A DNA stretch of 64,000 nt from Calliopum simillimum (taxonomy: Eukaryota > Arthropoda > Insecta > Diptera > Lauxaniidae), in contig OX638368.1 of assembly GCA_951812925.1 (NCBI GenBank), positions 158,334,492 through 158,398,491 on the forward strand, given 5' to 3'. Each line of letters opens with the position of its first letter. Within the stretch, counting starts at the first letter, position 1. Below, one piece after another: positions 1-12,409 of the stretch. The notes below the pieces were generated by a model that was not told the origin of the DNA, did no database searches, and saw nothing but the letters and a program-made list of their open reading frames with translations. The translations under genes were made by a program, and so were the position numbers.

Positions 1-325
1 ACAACCCGAAATTTTATAGAGCATATTTACCAATTAGGAGCGGTACCACGCCCCAAGTTTTAGTAACGGAAGTTAAAAAAGCTTGCTATTTACAAATGAC
101 CTGCTTGGTTTTATCTGATTTAGTCTTTTGTATTTAACGTATCGAACAAAATGCATGTGCACACCCGAGTGTATAAGTATGGACGTGACGTTGTGAAACT
201 CCCACGAATCCGCAATTGACGGTATTTTTTGTTATAATACTGTTCTTCAAGCTCAGTGTGTTCCGCATCTAAATGGCTGGTTTTCGGTCCGAGTTATCTT
301 TTTGGAGAAAACGGTCTTTACAGAC
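1..325. other. No gene seen
   Basis: AT-rich sequence without a recognisable coding region, tRNA or repeat partner elsewhere in the window. Confidence 0.5.
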
Positions 326-1542
326 GGGGAAGAGTACCGGGTGTGGGCACCGTTTTGTTTTCGACTCATAACTTTTGACCAAATGAATATTAGGCAGATA
401 TATAAGTATCAATGGAAAGCTAGAGACCTTAGCTAAGTATTGGTGAAGAAAGTAAATTGATTTCGTCAGTTGGAAAATTTATATCAAAAAAAATAGTGAA
501 AAATAGTGAAATTTTTGACAAAAAAAATGTTTGGTTCGGTTGTGGGCACCTTAAGAAAATCGGCTAAAAATGGCAAAATAAGAAGTAAAACGCAATCAAA
601 TGGAGAAAAATGCAAAATTAATTTATTCTGGACACATTGATTCACACAAATTCATCATCTGAAGTGCAATGAATGCAAGTATGCCAATACGCGCAACTCA
701 TTTATGCTGAGCTCGTAATAATGGTTTACGCATTTAAAAATGTACGTAATCAAGTCTTTCTCCTAGGCCGTCGAGAAAACCTTTGAAATTAAATTCAGAT
801 AATTAATACTCTTCAATGCTTCCTGAAGAAAGCGAAAAAACATAAATTTACCTGATTTGGTGGCACGCGTTGTCCGCATTTAAGCAAGAAGTCCAACAAA
901 ATACCATCACCGAAATTTTGTTCTACGTTCTTCACGTAGCGTGAAAACACCTTAATTAGTTCCTAAGTTTTTTTTTTTATTTTTTTCCAGCAACTTTTGA
1001 ATCAGTTTCTTCTGCGATATCTTTAATGGACCTTTTGGTTCTTTCCTTTCCACTTAAAAAGCGTAAAAATGCATAAGAATACCATGACGATATTTCAGTA
1101 AAACACACGCTTTAAATAAATAGGGAAGGGTGCCCACACTCCAACCAACTCGGGGCCAACACTCGACTTTGGCAGCCACTTTGAAAAGCAACTAGCACAT
1201 TGTGTTGTGTGAACATTTTGGTTGCATTCGCTTTTGAATCACAAAATATAATAAATTTACTGCATAAATCTAGATTGCATTCAGCTTTTCGATTGATTCA
1301 CTTCGATTTATCGCACTTGAAAAATTATTGAAAAAAACTTTTGTATTGACTTTCACTTTATTTCAAAATTGTTTTCTTCTCAGCACAAAGCAAATGCGTC
1401 TGTTTGCTCCGGTAAATGCACAAAAACTTCGTGCTGTCATAACACGCGCTTAACATTCGTCAGAACAGCCAAATTTGTTTTCTGTCAAAAGTTACGGGGG
1501 GGTGCCCACACCCGAACCATGCCCGTTGGCGGTACTCTTCCC
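326..1542. mobile_element. Non-autonomous DNA element, GGGGAAGAG family, long copy
   Basis: The left end (GGGGAAGAGTACCGGGTGTG) is the reverse complement of the right end (the right end carries GTGCCCACACCCG and stops in GGTACTCTTCCC). The left 270 bp align with the left end of a second copy at 4402, and the right ends also match. A GTGTGGGCACC-type motif occurs at both termini and again internally (near 540-550 and 1130-1145), like subterminal transposase-binding sites. There is no transposase reading frame. I see no clear target duplication for this copy. The middle, about 600-1100, has no partner elsewhere. Confidence 0.8.
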
Positions 1543-4393
1543 ATATAATTAATTTTTGCCAATAATTTTTCTCACCAAACTATACCCTTAGACATTTTAC
1601 TTTATGAGTTATCTCTATACAGTTAAAAGGGTAATTAATTTTTACAGATTGTATACTCATAATCATCTTCTTTGAACTTTACACTCCTATTTTTTAATTG
1701 GACTATTACTTTTCGAATTATCATCTTTCGAAGAAAAGGTCTTTCGACTCCACACAAATGTAATTTAGTTTTTTGTATGAAGTTCAGATAACTTTACGTA
1801 CTGGATAATAACTCGAAAGTGAGCATACTATGGGAAAAATTTAAAGGTCAACTTTAACAAGAAAAATTGTGGCTATTCAATGCCATTAGCAAAAACGTTT
1901 TACGTTGTTTATACATCTTTAAGTATGGCTCTAAACAGCAATTTTTGCACTTTGAACAAAGGATACCCTGAGAACTAGAGCCAATCCAAACAAATAAATG
2001 GCGTTCTAGTTACGACTTAATAACTGTAGTGAATCAAATATTCAAAATAAGTCAAATTCGAAGTATTACTATTTTTCATTGAGGATCAACTTTATTGTGG
2101 AATTGCCGATTACAAACCGTGGCACCCAAAGTGTCTGACGATCAGAAAGCAGTATAGCAAATAAATTAAATTAAATGTTGCGCGCCACTTGAAATCCTCC
2201 ATCAAAGTATTTATGTTTGCAGCAGAAAAATGATAACAACTGTGATGACAAAGTGAAGATGCAACTGTTGAATGCAACGAATACTCTGTATCTCCAATTG
2301 TTTTAGTGGAGAAGAAAACTAAAATAAATTAATTTCAATACAAAATGAGAAAACATTTCACTTCCGGTTTTTGGCGCGTGCTCAGAACGAAAAATAAACA
2401 AAAGTGACTAATTTCCTAATTAAACAACAGGAGTAAAAGGACGAAAGAGAGCAACACAAAACTAAAAATAGTAACATGTCATATAAAATATAAATAGGAA
2501 TTTAATGCAACCACACAATGTATGTACGTTGATAGTCGTAAATTTAAAATTTTCTGTTTTTTTTTTTTTATTCTAAATAAAAAGTTACTAAATGACCCTT
2601 TATACTTATGGAATGAAAGGACAAACCCTTCTTAGCAACAAATTACGCAGCATCAGCTTTTAAATATTGCACAAAAGTAAACTACTAAAAATCAAATGAA
2701 AATAAAAATGTCCGCAAATGTCCATACAAAGGACCTCTATGCAATAACAAAGCTAAAATTTACGAGCAAAATAATAGCATTGTAATGCGATTTAAAATGC
2801 AAATGATGCAAGTGAAGCTACAGGACATGTAAACGTAGCATCTTTTTTTTTTGTCCAGTTTATGAATGGCAAAAATAAATCCAAGCTTATTAACCTACAG
2901 AGGCGAAAGGAGAAAAAAAGTTCTTAAAATACAAGATCACTTCACTTTGACCCGCGCGATCAACAACTCAAGATCGGACAATCAAGATGCTGCTGTCACA
3001 TAAAGCAGGAAAATTCTGTCAATGACAAAATCCACCAAATGGAAAATTAGCGGTATTACAACCCCTTTTTCTTTTCTGTAAAAAGGGTTGCAATGATCTT
3101 GAGTAGTTAAACATACGCGATCGTATGTGTTGTTGACCTTTTTATATACATACATATGTATGATGAAAAAAAATGGAAAATGGTACCAAATTTGGTCCAG
3201 GCATTTGCATACTTTATGACCAACATAAATAACATTGGAAAGGAAATAGAAAATCAACAAAAAAAAAATTTGAAAGGTTAAGGAAAACTCCTTTTTACCA
3301 ACAGCCCTCCGGTTACAATCAAAATAAAGTGATCGCGCGTTGTTTTCTCCATTGTTTTGGCGCAGATCAACGCTTAAATAAGCTGCTAAGGCTTTTGTTG
3401 CAAGGGTCCGATTTGAGCATCCTTTTCATTTCAATAAAACAAAATTTGGTTCAATTTTTTTTCGCTCTCTTACTGTCAAAAATAACAAGGGAATTCCCAA
3501 GTAATTAAATGCGATCGTCCGCTGCATTTTTTTTTCTTTTGGAACGCAGGAATTTGTTACGCGCATGCGCATTAAAGTTACATATCTTTTTCTTTTCTTT
3601 TTGGGGAGATTTTTTAGTCTTTACTTCCGCATTTCGGTTATTTTTTATGTGACTTTGTCAAGTTTTGTCAAATAATTGCAATACGATGCTGTATTTTGAC
3701 AACGTCACTTTTAGCCAGGCAAAAAAAGGCAAATCTTTCTTTTAGAAAATTGTCCTTTTTTCATTGTCTCTTGTTTATTGATGCTTTCTCATTAGTTTGA
3801 AGAAAATGTAACAAAGACGTTGCACTGCAACGTTGCAAAGGATTTTATTTTCTACACGAGTTCAATTGTAATTTGAGTCCTGCGTGAGAATTTTCGAAAT
3901 CAGTTCAATGAGAGGTTATATAAAAAGAAAGGGTTAATGTGTAGTGATCATGTTAGAGATAACCGTTTCTTTTAATACCCTTTCAAAAGATGCAAGTAGA
4001 TTCATTTAGATCTTGTATTTTGCAGAAAGTGCGCAGTTCACATAAATTAGTGAAATCCTTCAAGAAAAATTTCTAGTAAATTTGATATACACTCAAACAT
4101 CTTTTTACATGGTAAATTTGTAAAACAACGTGTTAAAAATTACAGTTCGATTATAAATAGTAATGTTGAATGAAGGTATAATCACACTGTGCCCCCGTAA
4201 TTTTAAGTTTGATAAAAATTTAGTAGAATTCTGTAAAAATATTCAAGTATGCATACATCCCCTTCAAGCGAAGGCAGGTTTTTTAAAATGAATCCACACA
4301 AATTTAACGTAGAGTATATAGAAATTGTCTCCAGATTTCTGATCTGCAATCCGGAAAATCGTACCTGATGCGCTGTTTGAAAAAGACCTGTAT
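1543..4393. other. Long gene-free stretch
   Basis: No coding region is supported. The sequence is AT-rich with poly-T runs. A small hairpin (CAACCCCTTTTT paired with AAAAAGGGTTG) lies at about 3058-3091. GC-containing patches at 2940-3350 and 3450-3870 look less repetitive but show no recognisable gene. Confidence 0.4.
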
Positions 4394-4401
4394 ATTTATG
4401 T

Positions 4402-5140
4402 AGGGGAAGAGTGCCGGGTGTGGGCACCTTTTTTTCGACTTATAACTTTTGACCAATGTATATTATGCAGACATATAAGTATCAATGGAAAAATAGAAAC
4501 CTTAGCTAACTATTAGTGAAGAAACTAAATTGATATCGTCTGTTGGAAAAATTATATCAAAAAATGGTGAAGTGATCATTTTTGACGAAAAAAAAATGTT
4601 TGGTTCGGTTGTGGGCACCCTTAGAAAATCGGCTAAATATGAAGTAAAATGCAATCAAATGGAGAAGAAAGCAAAATAATTCAATGCCATATCAACTGTT
4701 TTGCAAACTAAGTTGGCTAGGTGACATTGCACTTTTGCCAGGCATGAATTTTTTATACCAATCCATGCCCGCCATCTGCTCCTCGGTTCACTTGTCTGGA
4801 AACTCAAAACCGAGATTTTTTGCAAAGTGGTATGCCACCTTACTACACACACTTAATGAAAACAACTTTTTTTCTGCGATATCCCATTCCACTAAAACAA
4901 GCGTAAAAAGACATAAGAACACCATTTAAATTAGTAATGTTAGAATCCACGACGATATTTCAGTAAAACACACGCTTTAAATAAAAATGGAGGCGTGCCC
5001 ACACCAGAACAAATTCGGGGCCAACACTCGACTTTGACAGACCTTTTTTCGATTGATTCAGAACAGCCGCATTTGTTTTCTGTCAAAAGTTACGGGGGTG
5101 CCCACACCCGAACCATGCCCGCAGACGGCACTCTTCCCCC
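4402..5140. mobile_element. Non-autonomous DNA element, GGGGAAGAG family, short copy
   Basis: Same termini as the element at 326 (left AGGGGAAGAGTGCCGG, right GGCACTCTTCCCCC). The element is flanked by ATTTATGT at 4394-4401 and ATTTATGG at 5141-5148, a 7/8 match to an 8-bp target-site duplication. That length is typical of hAT elements. It is shorter than the 326 copy (739 against 1217 bp), consistent with a different internal deletion. Its open frames do not resemble a transposase. Confidence 0.8.
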
Positions 5141-5155
5141 ATTTATGGAGGAAAA

Positions 5156-5515
5156 CACGTTAAGTGTACCACCTGAAAATATTTTTGTCACCGATTTCGC
5201 TCAAATTTGGAAGTGTTGTAGTTTCGGTGTGCAAGATTAATAATGCGGGAGGATTTTGTCATGGTACCGTTTGTTGTTAAAATGCAAGGGGATAAGTTAC
5301 TTACTGTTACCAATTTACAAAGTTTGATGCAAGCTGAGTTTTTGAAAAAAACACTCTATTTATGAAAATCACAAAAATCGCCAAATTCAATACCCTGTAT
5401 TTTAACAAAAAATTATACTATAACCAAATCTTTCCGCATTATTAATCTTGTACACTTCCAAATTTGAGCGAAATCGGTGACAAAAATATTTTCAGGTGGT
5501 ATACTTGGCGTGTCT
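5156..5515. repeat. Foldback repeat with about 80-bp arms
   Basis: The segment at 5156-5235 is nearly the reverse complement of 5430-5515 (the arms share the core AAATTTGAGCGAAATCGGTG). The spacer and right arm are related to a segment at 55380-55629 that sits inside a DINE-1-like element, so this is a dispersed family. No coding capacity. Confidence 0.75.
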
Positions 5516-5538
5516 TGCTTCATATATACATAGTGTTG

Positions 5539-5650
5539 TTGCAGATATCAGCTCAGCATCAGCAATCAGCGGATAATCAGCATAAACTAAATATCAGCAT
5601 CCGCATCAGCAAAAAATTTATGATAAGATCAGCAAAAATCATCAAAGCTT
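5539..5650 (+). repeat. CATCAGC short-repeat array, left end of hAT-like element
   Basis: Irregular repeats of the unit (CAT)CAGC, such as ATCAGCATCCGCATCAGC. The same unit, on the same strand, forms the array near the right end at 6926-6990, so the arrays are direct rather than inverted. Confidence 0.8.
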
Positions 5651-6925
5651 TTATTTATGAAATATTCTTTACCGACGACCATTTACTTATTGCACAAATT
5701 TACAGCTTGTTTTTTATTCTCAAACTTTGTAGTCAATTATGGTGTTTTACGAAATTGAACTTTTTTTCTACCACGTTAGGATTCTTACTGATCAACCTTA
5801 CTTTTAAATAGCGGAAAGAGCTATATTCAGTTATATGGTACTCTTCCAGAAAAAGGTGTTATTTGTTTAGCCAAATGCATTGGATAGCCATGAAATTCGT
5901 TATAAAACTTTATCTTGTTTACTTCTCCAATTTGATCCTTACTTTCAGAGTTGTCATCCGTTGAAGTACAGGTATGTCAGCGTCAAAGGAATATAATTTA
6001 GTCCTTTGTATGGAGTTGAAAAACCTTAACTTCAGTCGGAAAATAATGATCCAATTCAAAAAATTGTTAGGTAAAGTTAAGTAAGAAAAATTATGCCTAT
6101 CAGTTGCCATTGCCAAATGACAATTGCACCATTTACTGTAAGTATTATAAATGTAGTTTCAAAAATGCTTCAAAATATCGATTACTCCACTTTGCAGCAA
6201 GATATCTTAGAACTCTGATTTAATACTTAAAAAAAAAAAAAACAATTTCGGATTCGTAGTAAGAGGTCACACCATCATATTTGGCTATAAAATACCGGAT
6301 AGGAAAATCATTGTAAGGCTGTGTTTTAAAAAAAAAGTTTGTTTTTTTGCGATATTCCACTTTATATCTATATATTAATACGCAAGACAAAAACTTGTCC
6401 ATCTTTTTTTACTATGTGAGAAATGGAGTACGACTTTAAATTATACACCATTAGAAAGGTGTTTGTGTGTAGATGTGCACAAAGTTAAAATTATGTTACT
6501 ATTTTGACGTGAAACCAGTTAAAATTAAATACAAATTTTTCAATATTAACAACAACAAAATACACGTCACACTGAGCTGAAAAAAGGATAAAGCACAAAG
6601 AGAAAGACAAAAAGCTTTAATTATACCAGGAATGACAAATGAACTTTTCTACTTCGTAACAAATAGTAAAAAAAAAGTACTAAAAGTGTCCAAAAAGTAC
6701 CAAAATTATTTGATACATTTGTGGTTGAATTTTGACTACTGGCGATTCTAGTATTTTTTTAATGTGTTATTTCCAATTTTAATGAAGTTTTCTAACTAAA
6801 ATATGTGCAGTTTCTTTTGAAATTAATTTTCAATTCGTACTGTAATGAAATAAATAATTATGTAAGTTTATTCTCTAAAAAAAGGAAAAAACCAACAGGA
6901 AAGTATTTACTTTTTGTTCCATAAA

Positions 6926-6990
6926 ATATCAGCATCTGCATCAGCATCAGCGTCCGCATCAGCATCAGCAAAACCATATCAGCAACAACA
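6926..6990 (+). repeat. CATCAGC short-repeat array, right end of hAT-like element
   Basis: Runs of GCATCAGCATCAGC next to the terminal repeat; counterpart of the array at 5539-5650. Confidence 0.85.
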
Positions 6991-7007
6991 CTAATATACA
7001 TATGTAT

Positions 7008-7894
7008 TAGGGTGGGCCAAATTGTATGGACGAAATTTTATCGACATCGGCTACCCCCCTATGTGAAAGTTCATTTAATTCTATGAATATTTGTCCAAGT
7101 AACCATACCTCTGCGTTCAACTTTAGTTCGGCGCATTTTCGATCGAAAATTTTACCTTGCATTTGATATTTTTTGTATTTTCATACTAAATTTTAAAAAC
7201 TCTTATAGAGACAAAAGTAATGTCATAATATGATTTGGCTGATATTCTGCCAATAATCAATAAAATTAGGTTCTGTTTACACGAAAGGTTTACTTGATGG
7301 TGTGAAATTGATGGCATGTATTTGAAAAAGTGATGTCGATCAAATAGGCGATTATTATGACCGACTTTCAAAATAAACGATTCATATTTTTAGATGAATT
7401 TTTTCAAACAAATCACCAACCTAGGCTGAAAGTTCATTCAATTCTATGAATATTTGCCCAAGGAACCATACTCCAACGTTCAACCTTAGTTCGGCGCATT
7501 TTCGATTGAAAATTTTGCCTTGCGTTTAATATTTATTTTTATGCTAAATTTTCAAAATTCTTGTAGAGACAAAAGTAATGTCAGTAATCAATAAAATTGG
7601 GTTCTGTTTACATGATAAGTTTACTTGGTGCTGTGGAATTGATGATATATATGTGAAAAAGTGATATGGGTCATATAGCCGATTATATTATGACCCACTT
7701 TCAAAACAAACGATTTTCAAAATTTAGTATGAAAATACAAAAAATATTAAATGCAAGGTAAAATTTTCGATCGAAAATGCGCCGAACTAAAGTTGAACGC
7801 AGAGGTTTGGTTTCTTGGGCAAATATTTATAGAATTAAATGAACTTTCACATAGGGTAGGTAGCCGAGGTCGGTTTTCAAATCGGCCCACCCTA
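7008..7894. mobile_element. hAT-like foldback element, TAGGGTGGGCC family, copy 1
   Basis: Terminal repeats TAGGGTGGGCC and GGCCCACCCTA, with long imperfectly self-complementary arms (about 7030-7200 against 7690-7880). It is flanked by ATATGTAT (7000-7007) and ATATGTAC (7895-7902), a 7/8 match to an 8-bp duplication. TAGGG fits the hAT YARNG terminus. Related copies lie at 11828 and 30500, and a fragment near 19925. No transposase frame. Confidence 0.85.
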
Positions 7895-7902
7895 ATATGT
7901 AC

Positions 7903-8466
7903 GCAGGTTTTTTTTTTTGAAAAGCGCATCAGGTACGATTTTCTGGATTGCAGATCTGAAATCTAGAGACAATACAATACAATACTTTACGTTAAAAATT
8001 TTTTTTTTGTACTGTGTTCAGACAAGTAGCCTAAGTTCAGCTTAGGTCGTTTTCGTACCTACTCTTATAAACAAAACAGGCCAGTAAAAAAAAGGATCAC
8101 GCTTGTTATGGTTGATTAAAAAAAAAAAATTGAGCTTAAGAGGCTCAGCACTTAAGGAAATAATCTTATTAAGAGTCTTTTGTTAAAACACAACTATTTC
8201 TACTACTAAAAGACAAAAACTAGATCTTTAAGTTTCCAGGAGACTGAGGCGAGGAGGCTGAGGTTTGATAGTTACGTTGAAAAAGTATTGATTACATACC
8301 ACATTTCTAATACAAAATGTTCGTATGGAACTTGAGTTTCATTTACCATTAAAACAATAATTTCGGAAAAGAGATATGCAAGGAGGCTGAGAATTTGGCA
8401 CTTTAAAGTTAAATTTTTGTATGAAGCTAGTTTTCATTGTCAGTCTAGAAATATTTTAAATGTTTA
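7903..8466. other. No gene seen
   Basis: AT-rich, with no partner repeats recognised and no coding support. Confidence 0.4.
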
Positions 8467-8697
8467 ATTATGATTAGGGTAAGGGAGGGCAATATGGACT
8501 ACGTGGGTAATATGAACCACACGGTTATTTCCCACTGCATACATAGGATTTACCGTTATTCATGTTCAAACTTAACGCTAATACCTAAAGCTTATAATAT
8601 GGCGATTTTAGCGTTCGGTGAAGTCGCATGTTTCTGTAAAGTTGATTTTTCTAAAAAAAAGATAAGTGATAATTTTTTTCTAGTGAGTATATTTCAT

Positions 8698-10423
8698 TAT
8701 TGGGTCATTTCATCTCAAATCGTCCAGGCAGTATTTTTTTTTTGCATATTATTTTTTTAATAGTTTCTACATTGAAATCGATGAGACACGTATGTTTTCC
8801 TTTTGCTTGATTTTGAGTTCTTTCGTCGTGGGGAATTTTTTAAAATTCGTCTACAAACTCGATTTTGCGCTATTGTCGCATGTCAATTTTCACGGAAAAT
8901 GTGATAACTTTGCGAAAAAACGTCCGATCTTCGTAGTTTTTGGTATGTTTGTAGCTAAGAGGTTCCTCTAAAAGAAAAAAATTTGATACAGGGTATATTT
9001 CATAAAATAATTTTTATATCGTCATTTGAAAAAAAAAAAAATCAAAAAATTTTTGACTTGAAAAATTTCCAATTGCATCAGTTTTTTTTTTTTTCTTCAT
9101 ATTTTTTTTTTTTTAAATAGCGATACATATAAACAATATTATGTAACAGCCTCTATTAGCCCAAGTTCGTTGTTTGGGAACTATGATTTTTTGAAAAAAC
9201 AGTCCCAATTATTTAGTAATTTTGGGTTTCATTCATGATATATGTTATCATTTCGTCAAAAGTGGCTCAATCGTTATGATATTTTGTCTGTCAACAGTCA
9301 AAGATCCGTTCTAGAAGAAAGAATCATGAAGTGTAGTACATTTTTGGAAATTTTTTTTATAACCGTCTTTAAAATAGAAAAAAAATCAAATGACTTTTAG
9401 CCCAAACATTTTAGCATTACTACGATTTTTCCATTCTTTGTTACTGTTTTTGTATATCAATTTGTAAGTAGACAATTTTGTTTTTTATTCAATATTATCT
9501 TTCAAACTCCATGCAAGTAGGTACATTTATTCGAGAAATTTGATTATTGCTGCAACATTGTTCCACTGGGTCTTCTTGGTCTTTCTGAACTTTTGTACGT
9601 CACGAGCATCAAGTAATTTGACAGCCACATTTGGAGTATGCTAAATTGTCTACTTACAAATTGATATACAAAAACAGTAATAAAGAATGGAAAAATCGTA
9701 GTAATGCTAAAATTTTTGATTCTTTTTTTTCAAATGACGATATAAAAATTTTTTTTTGAAATATATGTAGGATCTGACTTAGAGCGCCGAACAATTGGAC
9801 AATAAAGGGATTTTACAGAAAGAAAGAGCAGCAACACTTGACAAATAGAAAACAGACAAACAACATTGAAAGAACGAAAAAAAAGAACGAAGCGTGGACA
9901 TTTTTGAGAAACGAAAAAGGACTGAGTTTTCAGTGGTTAACGGACGATTGAACGAAGCAGATGAAATAAATAAAACGTAAAGAAAAGATTTATATGTAAA
10001 AGTTATGAAATAAGAATGTAAAACTGTGAATAAAAAAAGCCTTAAACATTTAATAAACATTAATAAAATAAACATTAATAAAATAAACAAAAATAAAAAT
10101 GAATAAGTGTTTTTAATAACCCGGAAAACTACATATATCAAAATTTTTACTTTTAGAGGAACCTCTTAGCTACAAACATACCAAAAACTACGAAGATCGG
10201 ACGTTTTTTCGCAAAGTTATCACATTTTCCGTGAAAATTGACATGCGACAATAGCGCAAAATCGAGTTTGTAGACGAATTTTAAAAAATTCCCTACGACG
10301 AAAGAACTCAAAATCAAGCAAAAGAAAAAAATACGTGTCTCATCGATTTCAATGTAGAAACTAATAAAAAAATTATATGCAAAAAAAAAAATACTGCCTG
10401 GACGATTTGAGATGAAATGACCC
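8698..10423. mobile_element. Foldback element inserted in pogo-like element
   Basis: Arms of about 300 bp (8702-9000 and 10140-10423) are near-perfect reverse complements; the ends read GGGTCATTTCATCTCAAATC and the complement. The interior has a second nested inverted pair (9370-9480 against 9640-9720). Flanks TATTTCAT (8690-8697) and TATTTCAC (10424-10431) form a 7/8 direct repeat, suggesting an 8-bp duplication. The left end has three or four extra bases (TATT) before the shared GGGTCA, so the exact border is uncertain. Confidence 0.75.
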
Positions 10424-10457
10424 TATTTCACTTTAAAGACATCGCGTTTTTAAATAA

Positions 10458-10860
10458 ATGGTTAATTATATAAGGTCAGTGAATACCATTTCTAATTTAT
10501 TAGCACAAATAAGTTCATTAACCAAAAGAGTTTTTGATAAAAAACCATTTATTTCACCAACACGTGCTGTGGGTAATATGGACCACCATAGAAAAAAGCC
10601 TCAAAAACAAATGTATTTATCATCTTTTTCAGATGGGGAATCTAGTTGCAGTTTTCATGACGAGTCTGATGGTCATTATTTGTAATTCGTTAACTACAAA
10701 GGAAAAAAATGATAAAAAATGCATATAATGTAATACCCTTTACTCAGAAGATCGACGTGGCGAATTTTGGGTTGAATGTGTAATCTGACGTTCTTGGAGT
10801 CATGAAAAATGTGCCGAATGTGGAAGTGACATTTTTATATGCAACTTCTGTACCAAATGG
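10458..10860 (+). pseudogene. C-terminal relic of a pogo-like transposase with PHD-like zinc finger
   Basis: The first part is open from 10458 to a TAA at 10683. Read across frames and stops to about 10860, the sequence shows the spacing C-x2-C, then GEFWVEC, W-x-H-x2-C and C-x2-C that ends many insect pogo/jerky-type DDE transposases. Two zinc-finger positions are broken: a stop lies between the first cysteine pair (TGC ATA TAA TGT) and a TGA sits where a cysteine codon is expected after VECVI. Catalytic parts are missing. It is non-functional as read. The family assignment is from the motif pattern only. Confidence 0.6.
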
Positions 10861-11098
10861 ACTATATGGTCCATATTACACTACACTTTTTTTATCTTCA
10901 TTTTGAGTATTTTCAGTTATTTAATTTTTTTTTTCTTTATCCTGATGAGATATTTGGCTAAAAGTGAATTAGATTAAAGATAAATTGTTTCCTTTACTGA
11001 ATGACATAAAATTAATTGTTTTGTTTTATGTATTTTGGGTTTTATTTAAAAAAGAAAGATGGGTGGTCCATATTTCCCTCCCTTACCCTATAAAATTA

Positions 11099-11650
11099 AG
11101 TGAGTCGCAAAATATTCAGTTGCAAGTAAAATCACCCATAAAAAAAAACATACAGAAATAGTCACTTTTCAATGCTGAATCTGAGTTCAACTTTTTGATA
11201 AAAACAAGTTTAAAAACTTTTTCGTTAGAAAATGTAAGTTAAAAGTTGAATAAAGTAATAAGAAACTTAAAGAAAAATAAGTTCAATTTTCTTTACAGAT
11301 TCGACATAAGAAATCTTATTAGTACGTGAACTTTTCGTTTTCCAACTTGTTTCCCATATTTTAGCAAAGCTCTGTAAAAATTAACGAACATTGAACTTCG
11401 GTATCTACAAACTTGAGTTTTTTCTTTAATTTATTTAAAATGCAACAACTCAGTTTTTGTAAATTTTCGGTAGTCGAGGTTTCATTTTATTAATAATGAA
11501 ATCTTTTCTTTTTTTTTTAAGAAAATGAAAAAAAAAAAGACCGTTGATTTTGTGGAGATGAGGTATAAAGTTTTTAATAAAAACAAAAAAGTTTCAAGGT
11601 ATTCGTAATTAACAGAGCTCTAACAAAATGAGCTGCAGGAGGTAAAAAAC
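11099..11650. other. No gene seen
   Basis: AT-rich flank with no coding support or recognised repeat. Confidence 0.4.
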
Positions 11651-11653
11651 AAT

Positions 11654-11791
11654 ATGTTTTTACATCATCACTACGTACAGCTCGAAAAAAGAGTGACATT
11701 ACAATCAATTTGATAAAATATTATGTTTTTACATCATCACTACGTACAGCTCGAAAAAAGAGTGACATTACAATCAATTTGATAAAATATT
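11654..11791 (+). repeat. Perfect tandem duplication, 2 x 69 bp
   Basis: Positions 11654-11722 and 11723-11791 are identical by eye, beginning ATGTTTTTACATCATCACTA. The identity points to a recent duplication or an assembly artefact. Confidence 0.9.
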
Positions 11792-11827
11792 TTTTTTTTT
11801 TTTAGACAATTTCTCCTGTATATATAG

Positions 11828-12401
11828 TAGGGTGGGCCAAATTGTATGGAGGAAATTTTATCGACCTCGGCTACCCCCCTATGTAAAAGTTCATTCAATT
11901 CTATGAATATTTGCACAAAGAACTATATCTCTGCGTTCAACTTTAGTTCGGCGCATTTTTGATCGAAAATTGTACCTTTCATCAATATTTTTTTTTTTTT
12001 CATACTAAATTTTAAAAATTTTTATAAAGACAAAATTAATGTCATTATATGATTTGGCTGGTATTCTTTCAGTAATCAATTAAATTGCGTTCTGTTTACA
12101 CAAAAAGTTCACTTGATGGTGTGGAATTGATGCTATATATTTAAAAAAGTGATATGGGTCAAATAGCCGATTATTATGACCGACTTTCAAAATAAACGAT
12201 TCATAATTTTGGTGTTTTGTTTGAAAAAATTTAGTATGAAAACAAAAAAAAAATATTGATGAAAGTTACAATTTTTGATCAAAAATGCGCCGAACTAAAG
12301 TTGAACGCAGAGGTATAGTTCCTTGGGCAAATATTCATAGAATTGAATGAACTTTCACATAGGGGTGTAGCCGAGATCAGTTTTCAAATCGGCCCACCCT
12401 A
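11828..12401. mobile_element. hAT-like foldback element, TAGGGTGGGCC family, copy 2
   Basis: Same ends as the 7008 copy (TAGGGTGGGCC, GGCCCACCCTA), with arms that fold over most of the 574-bp length. Flanks are ATATATAG (11820-11827) and ATATACAG (12402-12409), a 7/8 match to an 8-bp target duplication. Shorter than its relatives. Confidence 0.85.
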
Positions 12402-12409
12402 ATATACAG

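Larger units (their letters stand above)
5532..6993. mobile_element. hAT-like non-autonomous element with GCATCA-rich ends
   Basis: Left end AGTGTTGTTGCAGATATCAG and right end CTGATATGG-type sequence closing in GCAACAACACTA form terminal inverted repeats (T)AGTGTTGTTGC. A perfect 8-bp direct repeat ATATACAT flanks it (5524-5531 and 6994-7001). 8-bp duplications and YARNG termini are characteristic of the hAT superfamily. No transposase is visible. Part of the interior (about 6400-6690) is found inverted and diverged at 31772-32010. Confidence 0.8.
8475..11090 (+). mobile_element. Pogo-like (Tc1/mariner group) element, decayed
   Basis: Inverted ends TAGGGTAAGGGAGGGCAATA and its complement in CCCTCCCTTACCCTA bound the segment. 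TA sits immediately outside GGGTAAGGG on both sides, compatible with a TA target. Subterminal motifs GGGTAATATGRACCAC recur at 8504 and 10570. The only coding content is the tail of a transposase with a zinc-finger-like end (10458-10860). The body is mostly replaced by the foldback at 8698-10423. Superfamily placement rests on the TA flank and the zinc-finger tail and is tentative. Confidence 0.6.

Noticed and set aside
4655..4929. Overlapping plus and minus frames in the short GGGGAAGAG element
   Set aside because: No transposase motif; the frame is not conserved in the sister element at 326.
5539..6990. CRISPR-like array from the CATCAGC repeats
   Set aside because: No spacers of uniform length and no Cas genes; host is a eukaryote.
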